DNA of 37,752 bases from JAGXFP01 sp039714535 (GCA_039714535.1 JBDLJC010000035.1:1-37752); one strand, 5' to 3'; shown: positions 1-8,866, counted from the first letter of the stretch. Notes: generated by a model not told the origin, from the sequence alone. A program made the numbers and translations.

Positions 1-97
1 TAATCGCCGAGGTCAGAGTCGTTTTGCCATGATCGATATGACCGATTGTGCCGATATTTACATGCGGCTTACTTCTTTCGAATTTTTCCTTTGCCAT
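1..97 (-). CDS. tuf: Elongation factor Tu, N-terminal fragment (runs off window)
   Basis: These are the first 32 codons of EF-Tu, the GTPase that delivers aminoacyl-tRNA to the ribosome. The translation begins MAKEKFERSKPHVNIGTIGH and continues with the G1 P-loop sequence HIDHGKTTLTSAI, which is essentially invariant in bacterial EF-Tu. The ATG at 97 follows a GGAG Shine-Dalgarno. The gene lies directly downstream of four tRNA genes in the same order as E. coli thrU-tyrU-glyT-thrT-tufB, so it is probably co-transcribed with them. The rest of the gene is outside the window. Confidence 0.97.
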   Translation of the reverse strand, partial: MAKEKFERSKPHVNIGTIGHIDHGKTTLTSAI

Positions 98-185
98 GAC
101 AAATCTCCTCTACCCTGATTTTCAATAATTATGTTCACGAAACAGGTCACTCTGGACCACAGCCCAAATCAACCGAGCAAAACAA

Positions 186-261
186 TGGAGCCCACGACCG
201 GATTTGAACCGGTGACTTCTTCCTTACCAAGGAAGTACTCTACCGACTGAGTTACGTGGGC
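186..261 (-). tRNA. tRNA-Thr (anticodon GGT)
   Basis: A full cloverleaf reads on the minus strand. The acceptor arm is GCCCACG paired with CGTGGGC, the anticodon stem CTTCC/GGAAG encloses the loop TTGGTAA, so the anticodon is GGT, and the T-arm carries GGTTCAAATCC. CCA is encoded at 188-186. It is the last of four tRNAs before tuf, the position of thrT in E. coli. Confidence 0.96.
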
Positions 262-324
262 AACCTGAAGCTCATCTTCTATAAAAAAAGCACCTCTAAA
301 TAGAGAGGCAAACCAATATGAACC

Positions 325-400
325 TGGAGCGGGAAACGGGTTTCGAACCCGCGACCCTCAGCTTGGAAGGCTGATGCTCTACCAATTGAGCTATTCCCGC
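325..400 (-). tRNA. tRNA-Gly (anticodon TCC)
   Basis: The minus strand gives acceptor GCGGGAA paired with TTCCCGC, D-arm TAGCTCAATTGGTAGAGC, anticodon stem TCAGC/GCTGA around loop CTTCCAA (anticodon TCC), and T-arm with GGTTCGAAACC. CCA is encoded at 327-325. It is equivalent in position to glyT of the E. coli tRNA-tufB operon. Confidence 0.96.
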
Positions 401-468
401 TTTTTAACAAAAGCCCTTACTTAAAAACCAAGCACCTCGACATTCGAGATACCTGGCGGGAAAATCAA

Positions 469-553
469 TGGTGGAGGGGGGAGGATTTGAACCTCCGAAG
501 GCTACGCCGACAGATTTACAGTCTGTTCCCTTTGACCACTCGGGAACCCCTCC
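469..553 (-). tRNA. tRNA-Tyr (anticodon GTA)
   Basis: This is a class II tRNA of 85 nt with a long variable arm. The acceptor GGAGGGG pairs with CCCCTCC, the anticodon stem CAGAC/GTCTG-type arm encloses CTGTAAA with anticodon GTA, and the variable arm CGGCGTAGCCTTCG precedes the T-arm GGTTCAAATCC. The discriminator is A and CCA is encoded at 471-469. It is equivalent in position to tyrU. Confidence 0.96.
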
Positions 554-649
554 ACTAAATCAATATCGCCATGCGTGCATAGGACATGGCTATCAAAACA
601 CTATCCAAATAGAATGCCGGCACCTAACTCATCAGGCTTAAAAGCAGTC

Positions 650-725
650 TGGAGCTGGCGATGGGACTTGAACCCGCAACCTGCTGATTACAAATCAGCT
701 GCTCTGCCAATTGAGCTACGCCAGC
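650..725 (-). tRNA. tRNA-Thr (anticodon TGT)
   Basis: The minus strand gives acceptor GCTGGCG paired with CGCCAGC, D-arm TAGCTCAATTGGCAGAGC, anticodon stem GCTGA/TCAGC around TTTGTAA (anticodon TGT), and T-arm GGTTCAAGTCC. CCA is encoded at 652-650. It is the first gene of the tRNA-tuf block, equivalent in position to thrU. Confidence 0.96.
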
Positions 726-739
726 GCAACGAACCCGGC

Positions 740-768
740 ATACTAATAACATCACAATCAAACATCAA
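740..768 (-). promoter_or_regulatory. Candidate promoter of the tRNA-tuf transcript
   Basis: On the minus strand, TTGATG (768-763) and TAGTAT (745-740) are separated by 17 nt, and a GC-rich discriminator-like stretch (GCCGGGT) follows before tRNA-Thr at 725. This is the spacing of a housekeeping sigma-70 promoter, and a GC-rich discriminator is typical of stringently controlled tRNA operons. It was found by eye only. Confidence 0.4.
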
Positions 769-878
769 CCATTTTTTTCAACCAGGGAAATGTTTAATCA
801 AACACGTTTAAACTGCAAATAGGCTGTGGAATATCGCCAACCTATCTTGTTGATTTTTCAGGTGCCTGGCCGCTCTAT

Positions 879-2105
879 TTATTCACCGGCAGCCGGATTC
901 ACAAAGCTGCTGTCCCGATATTTCTCAAAGGCCATTGCCACGGTGCGGTAGATCATATGGGCAAATTTGGTATATGGCATATAAAGGAAAAGCATGAATA
1001 CCGAGACCAAATGAATAAAATACATGAAATAGGCAAAAGACGGCACCCCAAGAAGCCTGATCAGTTCCGCGCCCAGACCGGAAATACCAACAGACATAAT
1101 CAGGCCGATCAGGAACCAGTCATAAAAAGTAGCTCTAGCCCCCTGCTCATCTTCGCTCTTGGAGCGGTTCGCCCAAAGGATGCCAATACCGACGATCAAG
1201 GCGATGGCGCCAATGTTGGCCAACAGCTTAAAGGGATCGGCCAGCGGAATGGGACCGTGCAGGATGGCCCGCATCTCCTCGCTGACAAACAGGGAAACGA
1301 TGTCCTTGCGGATTAAGCCGTAGTTGGTCACCACAAACAGGGCCACAAAGGACAACATCAGCGGCAGATGGCCATTGACCCTGTTCTTGTTTTCACCGCA
1401 TTCATTAAAGCGTTTGTGCTGGACGGTCTCAACCACAGCCGGCAGCAGAAAATCGACAACGAATTGTTTGGCCGAGGGACGAAATTCCGATTTAACATCC
1501 AACGAAGCACACATCTGGTCCCACATCGCCTTGGCGCCTTTTAAAGAGGCAAAAGCGGCAAACAGGAAGGCCGGCACAAAGATGATATCGATGAAGAACA
1601 CATTTTTGGAGAGCCAATGGAAATCCCAGTGACCAAAAAAATGCCCAAAGCCAACCGCTTTAAATGTTTCTACATCCGGAAGGTGCATGCCGCCGGAGAC
1701 CATCCACAACAGACCGATCAACAGCACCGGAATAGCAATCAGAATCGGCAGATTTTTGCCACTACTGCAAAGCTTGGCCAAGCCCTGGGGGAAACCGAAA
1801 TGGGTGTAGACATAGGCCCGAATGGCGCCCAGGACATCACCTGGTTTAGCGCCACGGGGACAATACGCTGTACAATCACCGCACTGGTGACAAAGTAAAA
1901 CGTCCGGATCGGCAGCAAGTTTGTCCTTAAGGCCCCACTGGGCCCAAATCATCTCTTTCCGGGGAAAGGGATTGCCTTCTGAAGACAGTGGACACACAAC
2001 CGAACAGGTAGCACACTGGTAGCATTTCTTCATCGTATCGCCACCAGCACTCTTGAGGTACTTGATAAATTCTAAATCTGGTTCAACCCTTGTTACTTCT
2101 GACAT
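879..2105 (-). CDS. qmoC: Quinone-interacting membrane-bound oxidoreductase, membrane subunit QmoC
   Basis: QmoC is the membrane-anchored subunit of the complex that links the menaquinone pool to APS reductase. The 408-residue product is a natural fusion of an HdrC-like iron-sulfur domain and an HdrE-like cytochrome-b-type membrane domain. Two [4Fe-4S] motifs are visible: Cys28, 31, 34 and 38, and Cys72, 75, 78 and 82. From about residue 118 onward there are roughly six hydrophobic helices containing several histidines (for example in GHFFGHWDFHW) suitable for haem b binding. The ATG follows GGGGAGG at 8 nt. It is last in the aprBA-qmoABC set and is separated from qmoB by 137 nt containing a strong hairpin. 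Confidence 0.95.
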   Translation of the reverse strand: MSEVTRVEPDLEFIKYLKSAGGDTMKKCYQCATCSVVCPLSSEGNPFPRKEMIWAQWGLKDKLAADPDVLLCHQCGDCTAYCPRGAKPGDVLGAIRAYVYTHFGFPQGLAKLCSSGKNLPILIAIPVLLIGLLWMVSGGMHLPDVETFKAVGFGHFFGHWDFHWLSKNVFFIDIIFVPAFLFAAFASLKGAKAMWDQMCASLDVKSEFRPSAKQFVVDFLLPAVVETVQHKRFNECGENKNRVNGHLPLMLSFVALFVVTNYGLIRKDIVSLFVSEEMRAILHGPIPLADPFKLLANIGAIALIVGIGILWANRSKSEDEQGARATFYDWFLIGLIMSVGISGLGAELIRLLGVPSFAYFMYFIHLVSVFMLFLYMPYTKFAHMIYRTVAMAFEKYRDSSFVNPAAGE

Positions 2106-2185
2106 CTTTGTTTCCTCCCCTAAGTTCCTACGTCTTGAAGGAACCTGCCATTTTCAAAATTGCGGAAATTGGAAGTAAATACGAA

Positions 2186-2213
2186 CCTGCTGCGGTCTTG
2201 CGACCGCAGCAGG
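2186..2213 (-). promoter_or_regulatory. Perfect 12-bp hairpin in the qmoB-qmoC intergenic region
   Basis: The arms CCTGCTGCGGTC and GACCGCAGCAGG are perfectly complementary around a 4-nt loop. No T-run follows on the minus strand, so it does not look like an intrinsic terminator. It lies after the qmoB stop and about 80 nt before the qmoC start. A GC-rich intercistronic hairpin like this could stabilise the 3' end of the upstream message or tune qmoC level. The function is an inference. Confidence 0.6.
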
Positions 2214-2242
2214 TAATTGACAACAATCATCCCTTGCGGGAA

Positions 2243-4480
2243 TTAGAAACCCTTAAAGGGGTTCGGTCCCATCTCGATTACCTCGTCAACGAATTCCTGA
2301 ACCATGCCGGGAACCTTGTCGAAATCGGTGATAGCAACCTGTTGCATCGCACACCGTTCCGGCTCAAGGCCGAGACTACCAAGGGTCTCACCGATATTAG
2401 CCATCCGTTGATTAGCAATCTCACTACCCTTAACAAAATGGCACTGATAATCATCACCATATTTGCAGCCCAGCAGCATTACGCCGTCCATACCGGAAGA
2501 GAGAGCATCCTTAATCCAGACCACGTTTACCGAACCGAGACAACGAACCGGAATAAAGCGCACCAGATTACTGAGACCCTTGCGCCGCATGGCTGCCATA
2601 TCGATGGCCGGATAGGCATCGTTCTCGCAGACCAGCACCAGAAAGCGCAGCTTGTCTTCGTCATCATCAGGTACTTCAATGGATTTGACCATCGAACCAA
2701 TCATGTCAACGTTGTAGTCCTTAAAGCCGATGATCCGCTCCGGGCAAGCCCCCATACAGGTACCACAACGACGGCAACGGGTCGGATTAGGCAGCGGAGT
2801 ACCTTTCTCATCATCATCAAGGGCGCCGAAGGGACATTCTTCCGTACAGCGCTTACACTGGGTACAGCGTTGGAAGAAAAACTCAGGATAAGACTGATCA
2901 CCTGAACGGGGATGCACAGCCACGCCCCGGTCTGCAGACTCAATGCACTGAATGGCTTTGAGTGCTGCACCGGCGGCATCGTCAAGGGTCTCCTCCATGG
3001 TCATCGCCTTGCGGACACCACCACAGGTGTAGACACCGGTCCGGCGGGTTTCATAAGGGAAACAGATAAAATGGGAGTCGGCATAGCCGTCAAAGAGATC
3101 AAGATCAAGGAAACCCGGGCCCTGACGATAGGCCAAGTTGATGGTGTCATTGTCACTGGTGGTCGGCTTCAGGCCGGCGGCCAGAACAACCATATCAACT
3201 TCAAGGCTGATATCTTCGTTCAACAGGGTATCCTTGGCAGTAACAACCAGTGAGCCGCCCTGCTCCTCAACGGCAGTAACAGCAGCCTTGGTCAAAAAGA
3301 TGCCGTCATTATTCTGGGCAGATTTATAGAACATCTCCATATTGCCGGGAGTCCGCATGTGCTGGTAGAGGACATAAGCCTTGCCGTCAGCATTGTCTTC
3401 CCGAACATAGCTGGCCTGTTTCAGGGCCACCATACTGGTAACAGAATTACAGTACGGGAAATCCTTATCATGCTCTTCGCCACCAGGACTCTGGATAAAA
3501 GCAACCTTGGCTGGAACCTTGCCTTCTTTGGCAAGTTTCTCAAACTGAGCATTGGTGACAACCTTGTCGTTGCCTGGAATCAGATGCTCATACTCCGAGA
3601 CATCAGCCGGGGTCCAACCTGTTGCCAATACCACGCCGCCGAATTTCTCGGCTTCCGGGTTTACTTCCGTGTAAATTTTCAGACCGGCATTGGGGTCTTC
3701 CATCTCCCCCTTGTCTATCTTATCCTGATCGTCAACAGCAACCTTGGCGGGGGCATCCCACTCGCTCTTGGTGTCGGCAGCCTTGTAGCTTACCGAGAAA
3801 TCACCTGGAGCCCCGGCAATTCTAGCCACTTCAGTGGTAGTCTTGACGGTAATATTGCCTTCTGCAGTTACACCATTAACCATATCGGCAATGGAATTAT
3901 CTTCCAGGTCAGCCCAAGGCGCGCTGGTCGGGAACTGCTTGCGCCAGCCCAGAGCCTTGCCACCGAGCACATCGGCTTTTTCAACCAGAGTAACTTCATA
4001 GCCGGCCTTGGCAGCTTCAAGCGCGGCAGTCATACCCGCGATACCACCACCCATAACCAGGATCTTTTTATTAATGACTTCCAGCTGAAAGGGCTCGGGC
4101 AATTCACTCTTCTGAGCCTGGGTGCAACCCATTCTCATATAATCAGAGCCGAGTTCCTGGGTGTATTCGGCATCGGCCTCTTCGGGCTGGCACCAAACCA
4201 CCTGCTCACGCAGATTGGCCCGAATGGTGATCTTGTCATCACCAAAATCAAAGGCATCCTGCATAACCCGAGGAGAACAAGCACCAATAACAACGGTATT
4301 AACCCCATCATTGTTGATATCATTCTCAATCATCTCACGACCGGCTGCGCCACAAAGTGCTTCATGGGTCTTGCACTCCATGCTCATTTCACCGGTAACA
4401 ACACCGGTAAGCGCCTCAATATCAAGGCCGTCGCCGATCCCACATCCTGTGCAGATATATGCACTATATTTTTTATCCAT
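2243..4480 (-). CDS. qmoB: Quinone-interacting membrane-bound oxidoreductase subunit QmoB (HdrA/MvhD-like flavoprotein)
   Basis: QmoB is a cytoplasmic flavin and iron-sulfur subunit of the Qmo complex, acting in electron transfer between quinone and AprAB and possibly in flavin-based electron confurcation. Numbering from the upstream in-frame ATG at 4489, an HdrA-like FAD fold has GGGIAG at 147-152, a ferredoxin domain with two CxxCxxCxxxCP motifs spans about 541-583, and an MvhD-like domain with conserved cysteines (for example Cys621, 650, 675, 683) spans about 615-735. The Shine-Dalgarno AGGAG abuts the ATG at 4489 but is 9 nt from the ATG at 4480, so I chose 4480 (745 residues). qmoA ends 12 nt upstream. 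Confidence 0.95.
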   Translation of the reverse strand: MDKKYSAYICTGCGIGDGLDIEALTGVVTGEMSMECKTHEALCGAAGREMIENDINNDGVNTVVIGACSPRVMQDAFDFGDDKITIRANLREQVVWCQPEEADAEYTQELGSDYMRMGCTQAQKSELPEPFQLEVINKKILVMGGGIAGMTAALEAAKAGYEVTLVEKADVLGGKALGWRKQFPTSAPWADLEDNSIADMVNGVTAEGNITVKTTTEVARIAGAPGDFSVSYKAADTKSEWDAPAKVAVDDQDKIDKGEMEDPNAGLKIYTEVNPEAEKFGGVVLATGWTPADVSEYEHLIPGNDKVVTNAQFEKLAKEGKVPAKVAFIQSPGGEEHDKDFPYCNSVTSMVALKQASYVREDNADGKAYVLYQHMRTPGNMEMFYKSAQNNDGIFLTKAAVTAVEEQGGSLVVTAKDTLLNEDISLEVDMVVLAAGLKPTTSDNDTINLAYRQGPGFLDLDLFDGYADSHFICFPYETRRTGVYTCGGVRKAMTMEETLDDAAGAALKAIQCIESADRGVAVHPRSGDQSYPEFFFQRCTQCKRCTEECPFGALDDDEKGTPLPNPTRCRRCGTCMGACPERIIGFKDYNVDMIGSMVKSIEVPDDDEDKLRFLVLVCENDAYPAIDMAAMRRKGLSNLVRFIPVRCLGSVNVVWIKDALSSGMDGVMLLGCKYGDDYQCHFVKGSEIANQRMANIGETLGSLGLEPERCAMQQVAITDFDKVPGMVQEFVDEVIEMGPNPFKGF

Positions 4481-4492
4481 TATCGTCATCTC

Positions 4493-5749
4493 CTACCGGG
4501 AAGCCTGAATAGCTTTCAGGGCTGCAGCTGTTGAGTTCTGGGTAGTGGTTACCACGTCGGCCGCCTTTTTAGCACATCCGGCAGACAACATAGCTTTATC
4601 AGCATCGGAGACAATGAAACCATTGCCATCGACCTGGGCCCCAACCTGAGCGGCAGCAGCCTGACCGGCAGGCTCCATACCGGTAGCCAGAATCGCCAGA
4701 TCAACCTTGGTCTGGATCTTCTCGCCGGTAACGGCATTTTCTGCAACCACGGTAACTCCGCCATCATCCTCAGGGATAATGTCGGCAACTTTGCCTTTAA
4801 CGAAGGTGACATTCTCATCAGCCATCAATTTCTCACGGAATTTTTCATACTTACCGGGAGTCCTGAGATCAATGTAAAAAACCGTGACTTTGGCTTCAGG
4901 GTAATGCTCTCGGATATAGGTAATCTGTTTGAGACTGGCCATACAGCAGATGTATGAACAGTACTCCAAATGATTCTCATCCCGCGAACCGGCACATTGA
5001 ACAAAGGCGAAACTCTCAGGTTCCTTGTTGTCACCGGGACGAAGGATCTTGCCGTCAGTCGGACCACCAGGTGCCGCCAATCTCTCCATCATCATATTGG
5101 TAATAATGGCATCGCTGGCGCCAAACTTGAGATTGTCCATTTTGGTCGCATCGTAGGGAGTCCAACCGGTAGACCAGACGATTGAGGCAACATCCACCGT
5201 AATGGACTTGGCCTCCATGTCCAGCTCAATCGCCTCGTACTTACAGGCCTCAACACATTTGCCACAACTGTCACAGGCATCAGCATCGATCACATATTTC
5301 ATCGGAAAGGCCATATCATGGGCTTTATAAATCGCCTTGGTCTTATCCATGCCAAAGTTGAAATCGTTATCGCGTTCCTGGGGGCAAACCTCGACACAGG
5401 CATTACAAGCCGTGCAGTTGTTATTAACCTTACGGGGGCGGCTTTCCAAGGTAACCTGATAATTGCCGGCGGAACCGTCGACACTCTTGACCTCGGTCAT
5501 TGTGTAAACCCGGATTTTCCGGTTATTCTTAATCCGCTTGAAATTGATCTCCAACCCACAGGAAGGGGGACAGAGCTTGGGGAAGTATTGATTGAGTTGC
5601 GCAACCCGACCACCCAAGTAGGGGTTCTTCTCGACGAGAAAAACGTCCTTACCGACTTCAGCGGCTTCCAGTGCGGCTGTCAAGCCACTGATACCACCGC
5701 CCACGACCAGAACTCCACCTGCACCAGGTGCACTGCGTTCGTCCGTCAT
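4493..5749 (-). CDS. qmoA: Quinone-interacting membrane-bound oxidoreductase subunit QmoA (HdrA-like flavoprotein)
   Basis: QmoA is the smaller soluble HdrA-like FAD subunit of the Qmo complex. The 418-residue product starts with a dinucleotide-binding motif GGGISG at 17-22 and the HdrA-type segment LCPPSCGLE at 59-67. Two ferredoxin motifs follow: Cys112, 115, 118 and 122, and Cys159, 162, 165 and 169. The length matches known QmoA. The ATG follows GGAGG at 6 nt. The gene is followed almost immediately by qmoB but is separated from aprA by 188 nt that carry two terminator-like hairpins, so its expression may be set apart from aprBA. Confidence 0.95.
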   Translation of the reverse strand: MTDERSAPGAGGVLVVGGGISGLTAALEAAEVGKDVFLVEKNPYLGGRVAQLNQYFPKLCPPSCGLEINFKRIKNNRKIRVYTMTEVKSVDGSAGNYQVTLESRPRKVNNNCTACNACVEVCPQERDNDFNFGMDKTKAIYKAHDMAFPMKYVIDADACDSCGKCVEACKYEAIELDMEAKSITVDVASIVWSTGWTPYDATKMDNLKFGASDAIITNMMMERLAAPGGPTDGKILRPGDNKEPESFAFVQCAGSRDENHLEYCSYICCMASLKQITYIREHYPEAKVTVFYIDLRTPGKYEKFREKLMADENVTFVKGKVADIIPEDDGGVTVVAENAVTGEKIQTKVDLAILATGMEPAGQAAAAQVGAQVDGNGFIVSDADKAMLSAGCAKKAADVVTTTQNSTAAALKAIQASR

Positions 5750-5790
5750 GCCTAGCCTCCATTAGCAAAAAATTAATTATTAAAAAATAC

Positions 5791-5840
5791 TGGTTTGTTT
5801 AGCTCAATCGGCCTCCCAGCCAACTCAGCTAAACAAACCA
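5791..5840 (-). terminator. Second terminator-like hairpin upstream of qmoA
   Basis: A perfect 14-bp inverted repeat (TGGTTTGTTTAGCT with AGCTAAACAAACCA) encloses a 22-nt loop that can pair further internally (TTGGC with GCCGA). On the minus strand it is followed by GTATTTTTTAA, a T-run as in intrinsic terminators. It is only about 40 nt upstream of the qmoA start, so it may act as an attenuator or processing site, not as a full stop. Confidence 0.55.
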
Positions 5841-5864
5841 AAACAGACCCTGTTTTTACAGAAA

Positions 5865-5902
5865 AATCTCCAGGCACCCCAAAAAACGGATGCCTGGAGA
5901 TT
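5865..5902 (-). terminator. Intrinsic terminator after aprA
   Basis: A perfect 12-bp stem (AATCTCCAGGCA with TGCCTGGAGATT) encloses a 14-nt loop and is followed on the minus strand by a T-run (ATTTTTC). It begins about 35 nt past the aprA stop. It fits a terminator or partial terminator between aprBA and qmoABC. Confidence 0.7.
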
Positions 5903-5937
5903 CTTTAGGTCAAGATACTAAACCGATGGATCGGTAA

Positions 5938-7953
5938 TTAGATCCAGGGGTCAGTCTCGACGATATTGATGCAAGGTACTTTCTCACACTTCCACTCCTG
6001 GGTCTTAGGATCGAAGGTGGAGTTAACGAAGGCCTTCCAGTTCTCGTCATCAACGGTCGGGAAATCTGACCGGTAGTAGAAACCTGGGTAGCGGCTCTCT
6101 TTACGGAACTCGATGTGACGGATATGGGTCTCAACACACCAGATACGGTGATAGTTTTCCCAAGCGCGCATCAACTCGTGCAGATCGCCGGCAGCCATCT
6201 TGGCCGCATCTTCGCGCAACATCTCAAGAAGATCCAGGCAGATGTTCAGCAGTTTACCGGAAGTCATGTAGTAAGTAGCTACACCACCACCATACTCATC
6301 GGTGGCCTTCATCAGGCGCATCATGATACCGGCAGGCTTGCAGTAGTTAGGATTGACATCGGAAGCGGTAGAAGCTCCGACATGCTCATGGTAAAGTTTA
6401 ACCGGTGCGTAGATCTCGTCAGCCAACTCCTGAGCGGTCTGGGACAACTCAGGTTTGAAGTCGGCGTGATCGCGGCAGTAGCGAACCATCATCTTGGCAA
6501 CGATCCGACCTTCAGCATGGGAACCGGAAGAGAATTTATGACCGGAAGCACCAACACCATCACCAGCGGTGAACAGACCATCAACGGTGGTCATTCGGTT
6601 GTAGCCCCATTTGTACTGATGGCTACGAGGACCGTCTACAGAGGGAACCCAGTCTTCTTCAGGACCTGAAGTCCAGATACCACAACAACCGGAGTGGCTA
6701 CCCAGCATGTAGGGTTCGGTCGGCATAATCTCAGAACCAACTTTCTCAGGCTCAATGTTCATACCAGCCCAGAGACCGGCCTGACCAACAGACATGTCGA
6801 GGAAATCTTCCCAAGCTTCAGACTCGAGATGCTTCCAGAATTTCTTGACAGCTTTGTCGTCCATACCGGCAGCTTTCCGATCATCAATGAAAGCGTTCAG
6901 AGCAACGTCGGTAGCCATGTAGATCGGGCCACGTCCCTCTTTCAGCTCGTTGATCATCAGATGGTTACGGAGACAGGTCGGGGTAACCGGAGACTGGCCG
7001 TAAGGCATGAACTTGGACAGTTCTTCGTTAACAGAGTCGCTATTGGCATAGAACTCACCGAGACCGTTCTGTACTTTAGCCTTGAACAGAAGAAACCACG
7101 CGCCAACCGGGCCATAACCGTCTTTAAAACGGGCCGGGGTGAAACGATTTTCCATCATGGTCAGGGTGGCGCCAACCTGGGCACACATGGTGTAGGTGGA
7201 ACCGGCATTCCAGACAGGATACCAGGCACGACCTTTACCCTCTCCGGTAGACCGGGGACGGAAGATATTAACCGCGCCGCCACAGGCACAGAGCATGGTC
7301 TTGCAACGGAAAACGTGAACTTTGTTTTCACGGGTAGAGAAACCAACCGCGCCAGCAATCTGATTCTCGACGTTTTTGTCAAGGAGCAGTTTAACGATGA
7401 AAACACGCTCAAGGCAGTTCTCTTCGCCAAGGGCGGTTTTAGCAGGCTCAGCAACGATGCACTTGTAAGACTCACCGTTGATCATAATCTGCCATTTACC
7501 GGTACGAACCGGGGTGCCACCCTCACGCAGAGTCGGGGCAGGCTTGGCGCCGTCAAGGTTCTCGCCATCTGCATCTTTCTTCCAGATCGGCAGGCCCCAC
7601 TCTTCGAAGAGCTTTACGGACTCGTCAACGTGACGGCCGAGATCATAGATGAGATCCTCACGAACAACGCCCATCAGGTCATTACGGACCATCTTTACGT
7701 AGTTCTCTATTACGTTCTCACCGATGTAGGTGTTAATAGCAGACAGGCCCTGAGCAACAGCACCGGAACGCTCCATGGAAGCTTTATCTACCAGAGTGAT
7801 CTTAAGATCGGCCGGAGCCCATTTCATAATCTCAAAAGCGGTTCCACATGCGGCCATACCACCACCGATGATCAGAACATCAACGTCATGCTCAACGATC
7901 TCGGGATTGGTTACGGCGGGCAGCTCGCCCAGTGGCTTATTTGGTAATGCCAT
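5938..7953 (-). CDS. aprA: Adenylylsulfate (APS) reductase alpha subunit
   Basis: AprA is the FAD catalytic subunit of dissimilatory APS reductase, converting APS plus two electrons to sulfite and AMP in the cytoplasm (reversible in sulfur oxidisers). The 671-residue length is typical. The N-terminus has the FAD-binding motif LIIGGGMAACGTAFEI at about 27-42, and recognisable family segments include FRPRSTGEGKGRAWYP, GGGVATYYMTSGK and the C-terminal FYYRSDFP. The ATG follows AAGGAG at 7 nt. aprB lies directly upstream (55 nt gap) and qmoA downstream, the order found in sulfate-reducing Desulfobacterota. No frameshift or missing block was noticed. Confidence 0.98.
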   Translation of the reverse strand: MALPNKPLGELPAVTNPEIVEHDVDVLIIGGGMAACGTAFEIMKWAPADLKITLVDKASMERSGAVAQGLSAINTYIGENVIENYVKMVRNDLMGVVREDLIYDLGRHVDESVKLFEEWGLPIWKKDADGENLDGAKPAPTLREGGTPVRTGKWQIMINGESYKCIVAEPAKTALGEENCLERVFIVKLLLDKNVENQIAGAVGFSTRENKVHVFRCKTMLCACGGAVNIFRPRSTGEGKGRAWYPVWNAGSTYTMCAQVGATLTMMENRFTPARFKDGYGPVGAWFLLFKAKVQNGLGEFYANSDSVNEELSKFMPYGQSPVTPTCLRNHLMINELKEGRGPIYMATDVALNAFIDDRKAAGMDDKAVKKFWKHLESEAWEDFLDMSVGQAGLWAGMNIEPEKVGSEIMPTEPYMLGSHSGCCGIWTSGPEEDWVPSVDGPRSHQYKWGYNRMTTVDGLFTAGDGVGASGHKFSSGSHAEGRIVAKMMVRYCRDHADFKPELSQTAQELADEIYAPVKLYHEHVGASTASDVNPNYCKPAGIMMRLMKATDEYGGGVATYYMTSGKLLNICLDLLEMLREDAAKMAAGDLHELMRAWENYHRIWCVETHIRHIEFRKESRYPGFYYRSDFPTVDDENWKAFVNSTFDPKTQEWKCEKVPCINIVETDPWI

Positions 7954-8008
7954 AGTAAATCTCCTTATTATGGTATTAAAATTAATTAACGATTAAATTA
8001 GACCAATA

Positions 8009-8434
8009 CTAAGCCAGCATAGTCGGCTTGGGCAGTTCACCCTCGAGGAGCAGATTCTCATCATCGAGGTTCTCACCTTTACCATCAAGATAAGCATTAG
8101 CCGCACCCTCAGCAGTGGTTCTGATCGGGAACTTAAAACGCTTCATGTTGCCGTTACGAAACTTAACGGTCCACATGATGGAATCAGAACTCCGCATCGG
8201 ATGAACCTGGCCACCCATGGGTACGAAGTCATTGTATCCACGGACGAAAATAGCGCCCTGAGGACAGATCTTTACACAAGAGTAGCACTCCCAGCATGCA
8301 TCAGGCTCTTGATTATAAGCCTTCATCTCCTCAACATTCAAGACCATCAGGTCATTGGGGCAGATGTACATGCAGGCAGTTTTGTCGCCACCTTTGCAGC
8401 CGTCACATTTGGAAGGATCTACATAGCTCGGCAT
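8009..8434 (-). CDS. aprB: Adenylylsulfate (APS) reductase beta subunit
   Basis: AprB is the ferredoxin-like electron-transfer subunit that feeds electrons into AprA. It shows two [4Fe-4S] motifs (numbered from the upstream ATG at 8440): Cys12, 15, 23 and 27, with the long CxxCxxxxxxxCxxxC spacing characteristic of AprB, and Cys49, 52, 55 and 59. The tail after about residue 85 wraps AprA in known structures. Two in-frame ATGs are close together. The Shine-Dalgarno AGGAGG is 1 nt from the ATG at 8440 but 7 nt from the ATG at 8434, so I chose 8434, giving MPSYVDPSKC, the usual AprB start. Confidence 0.98.
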   Translation of the reverse strand: MPSYVDPSKCDGCKGGDKTACMYICPNDLMVLNVEEMKAYNQEPDACWECYSCVKICPQGAIFVRGYNDFVPMGGQVHPMRSSDSIMWTVKFRNGNMKRFKFPIRTTAEGAANAYLDGKGENLDDENLLLEGELPKPTMLA

Positions 8435-8487
8435 TAACATACCTCCTAACTAAATTGATTTTTCAGATTCCGCAAATCACGAAATCC

Positions 8488-8517
8488 ACTATAAACTTAA
8501 CCTCTAAAACCAAACAA
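8488..8517 (-). promoter_or_regulatory. Candidate aprBA promoter
   Basis: On the minus strand, TTGTTT (8517-8512) and TATAGT (8493-8488) are 18 nt apart and would start transcription about 40 nt upstream of aprB. A second candidate further upstream is TTGTAA-N18-TAGAAT. Both were found by eye, and the region is AT-rich, so chance matches are likely. Confidence 0.3.
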
Positions 8518-8866
8518 CAAACTCTAGACAAGCGCCTGAAAACAACCAGTTAAACGCTTATCACTTTAACCTGCGGGGCTTTGCCACCAATTACGTATCA
8601 GCAACAATCAGCTACAGGTTTTAGATTCTACAACAACGAAACAACAAATTACAAAAAAAGAATGAAGGATCACTCATTTTTTTTGCAGAAACGATGTATA
8701 ATTTTTCACATATTAAAAGTCAAGCAAAAAACTCCACCAAAAAACATCGAAAAGCCATCACCAATTCTTCTCATTTTCAATGATTGCTACCACGTTGTTC
8801 CCATAGTACCGGCAAAGCCTTTGCCGCATTAATTTGACGACCGAGCTGTCTTCATCAGAATTGAAT

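Noticed and set aside
2090..2905. Long plus-strand frames opposite qmoB, qmoC, aprA and other genes (for example 271 to 417 codons)
   Set aside because: They are antisense shadows produced by the codon bias of well-identified minus-strand genes and have no family features.
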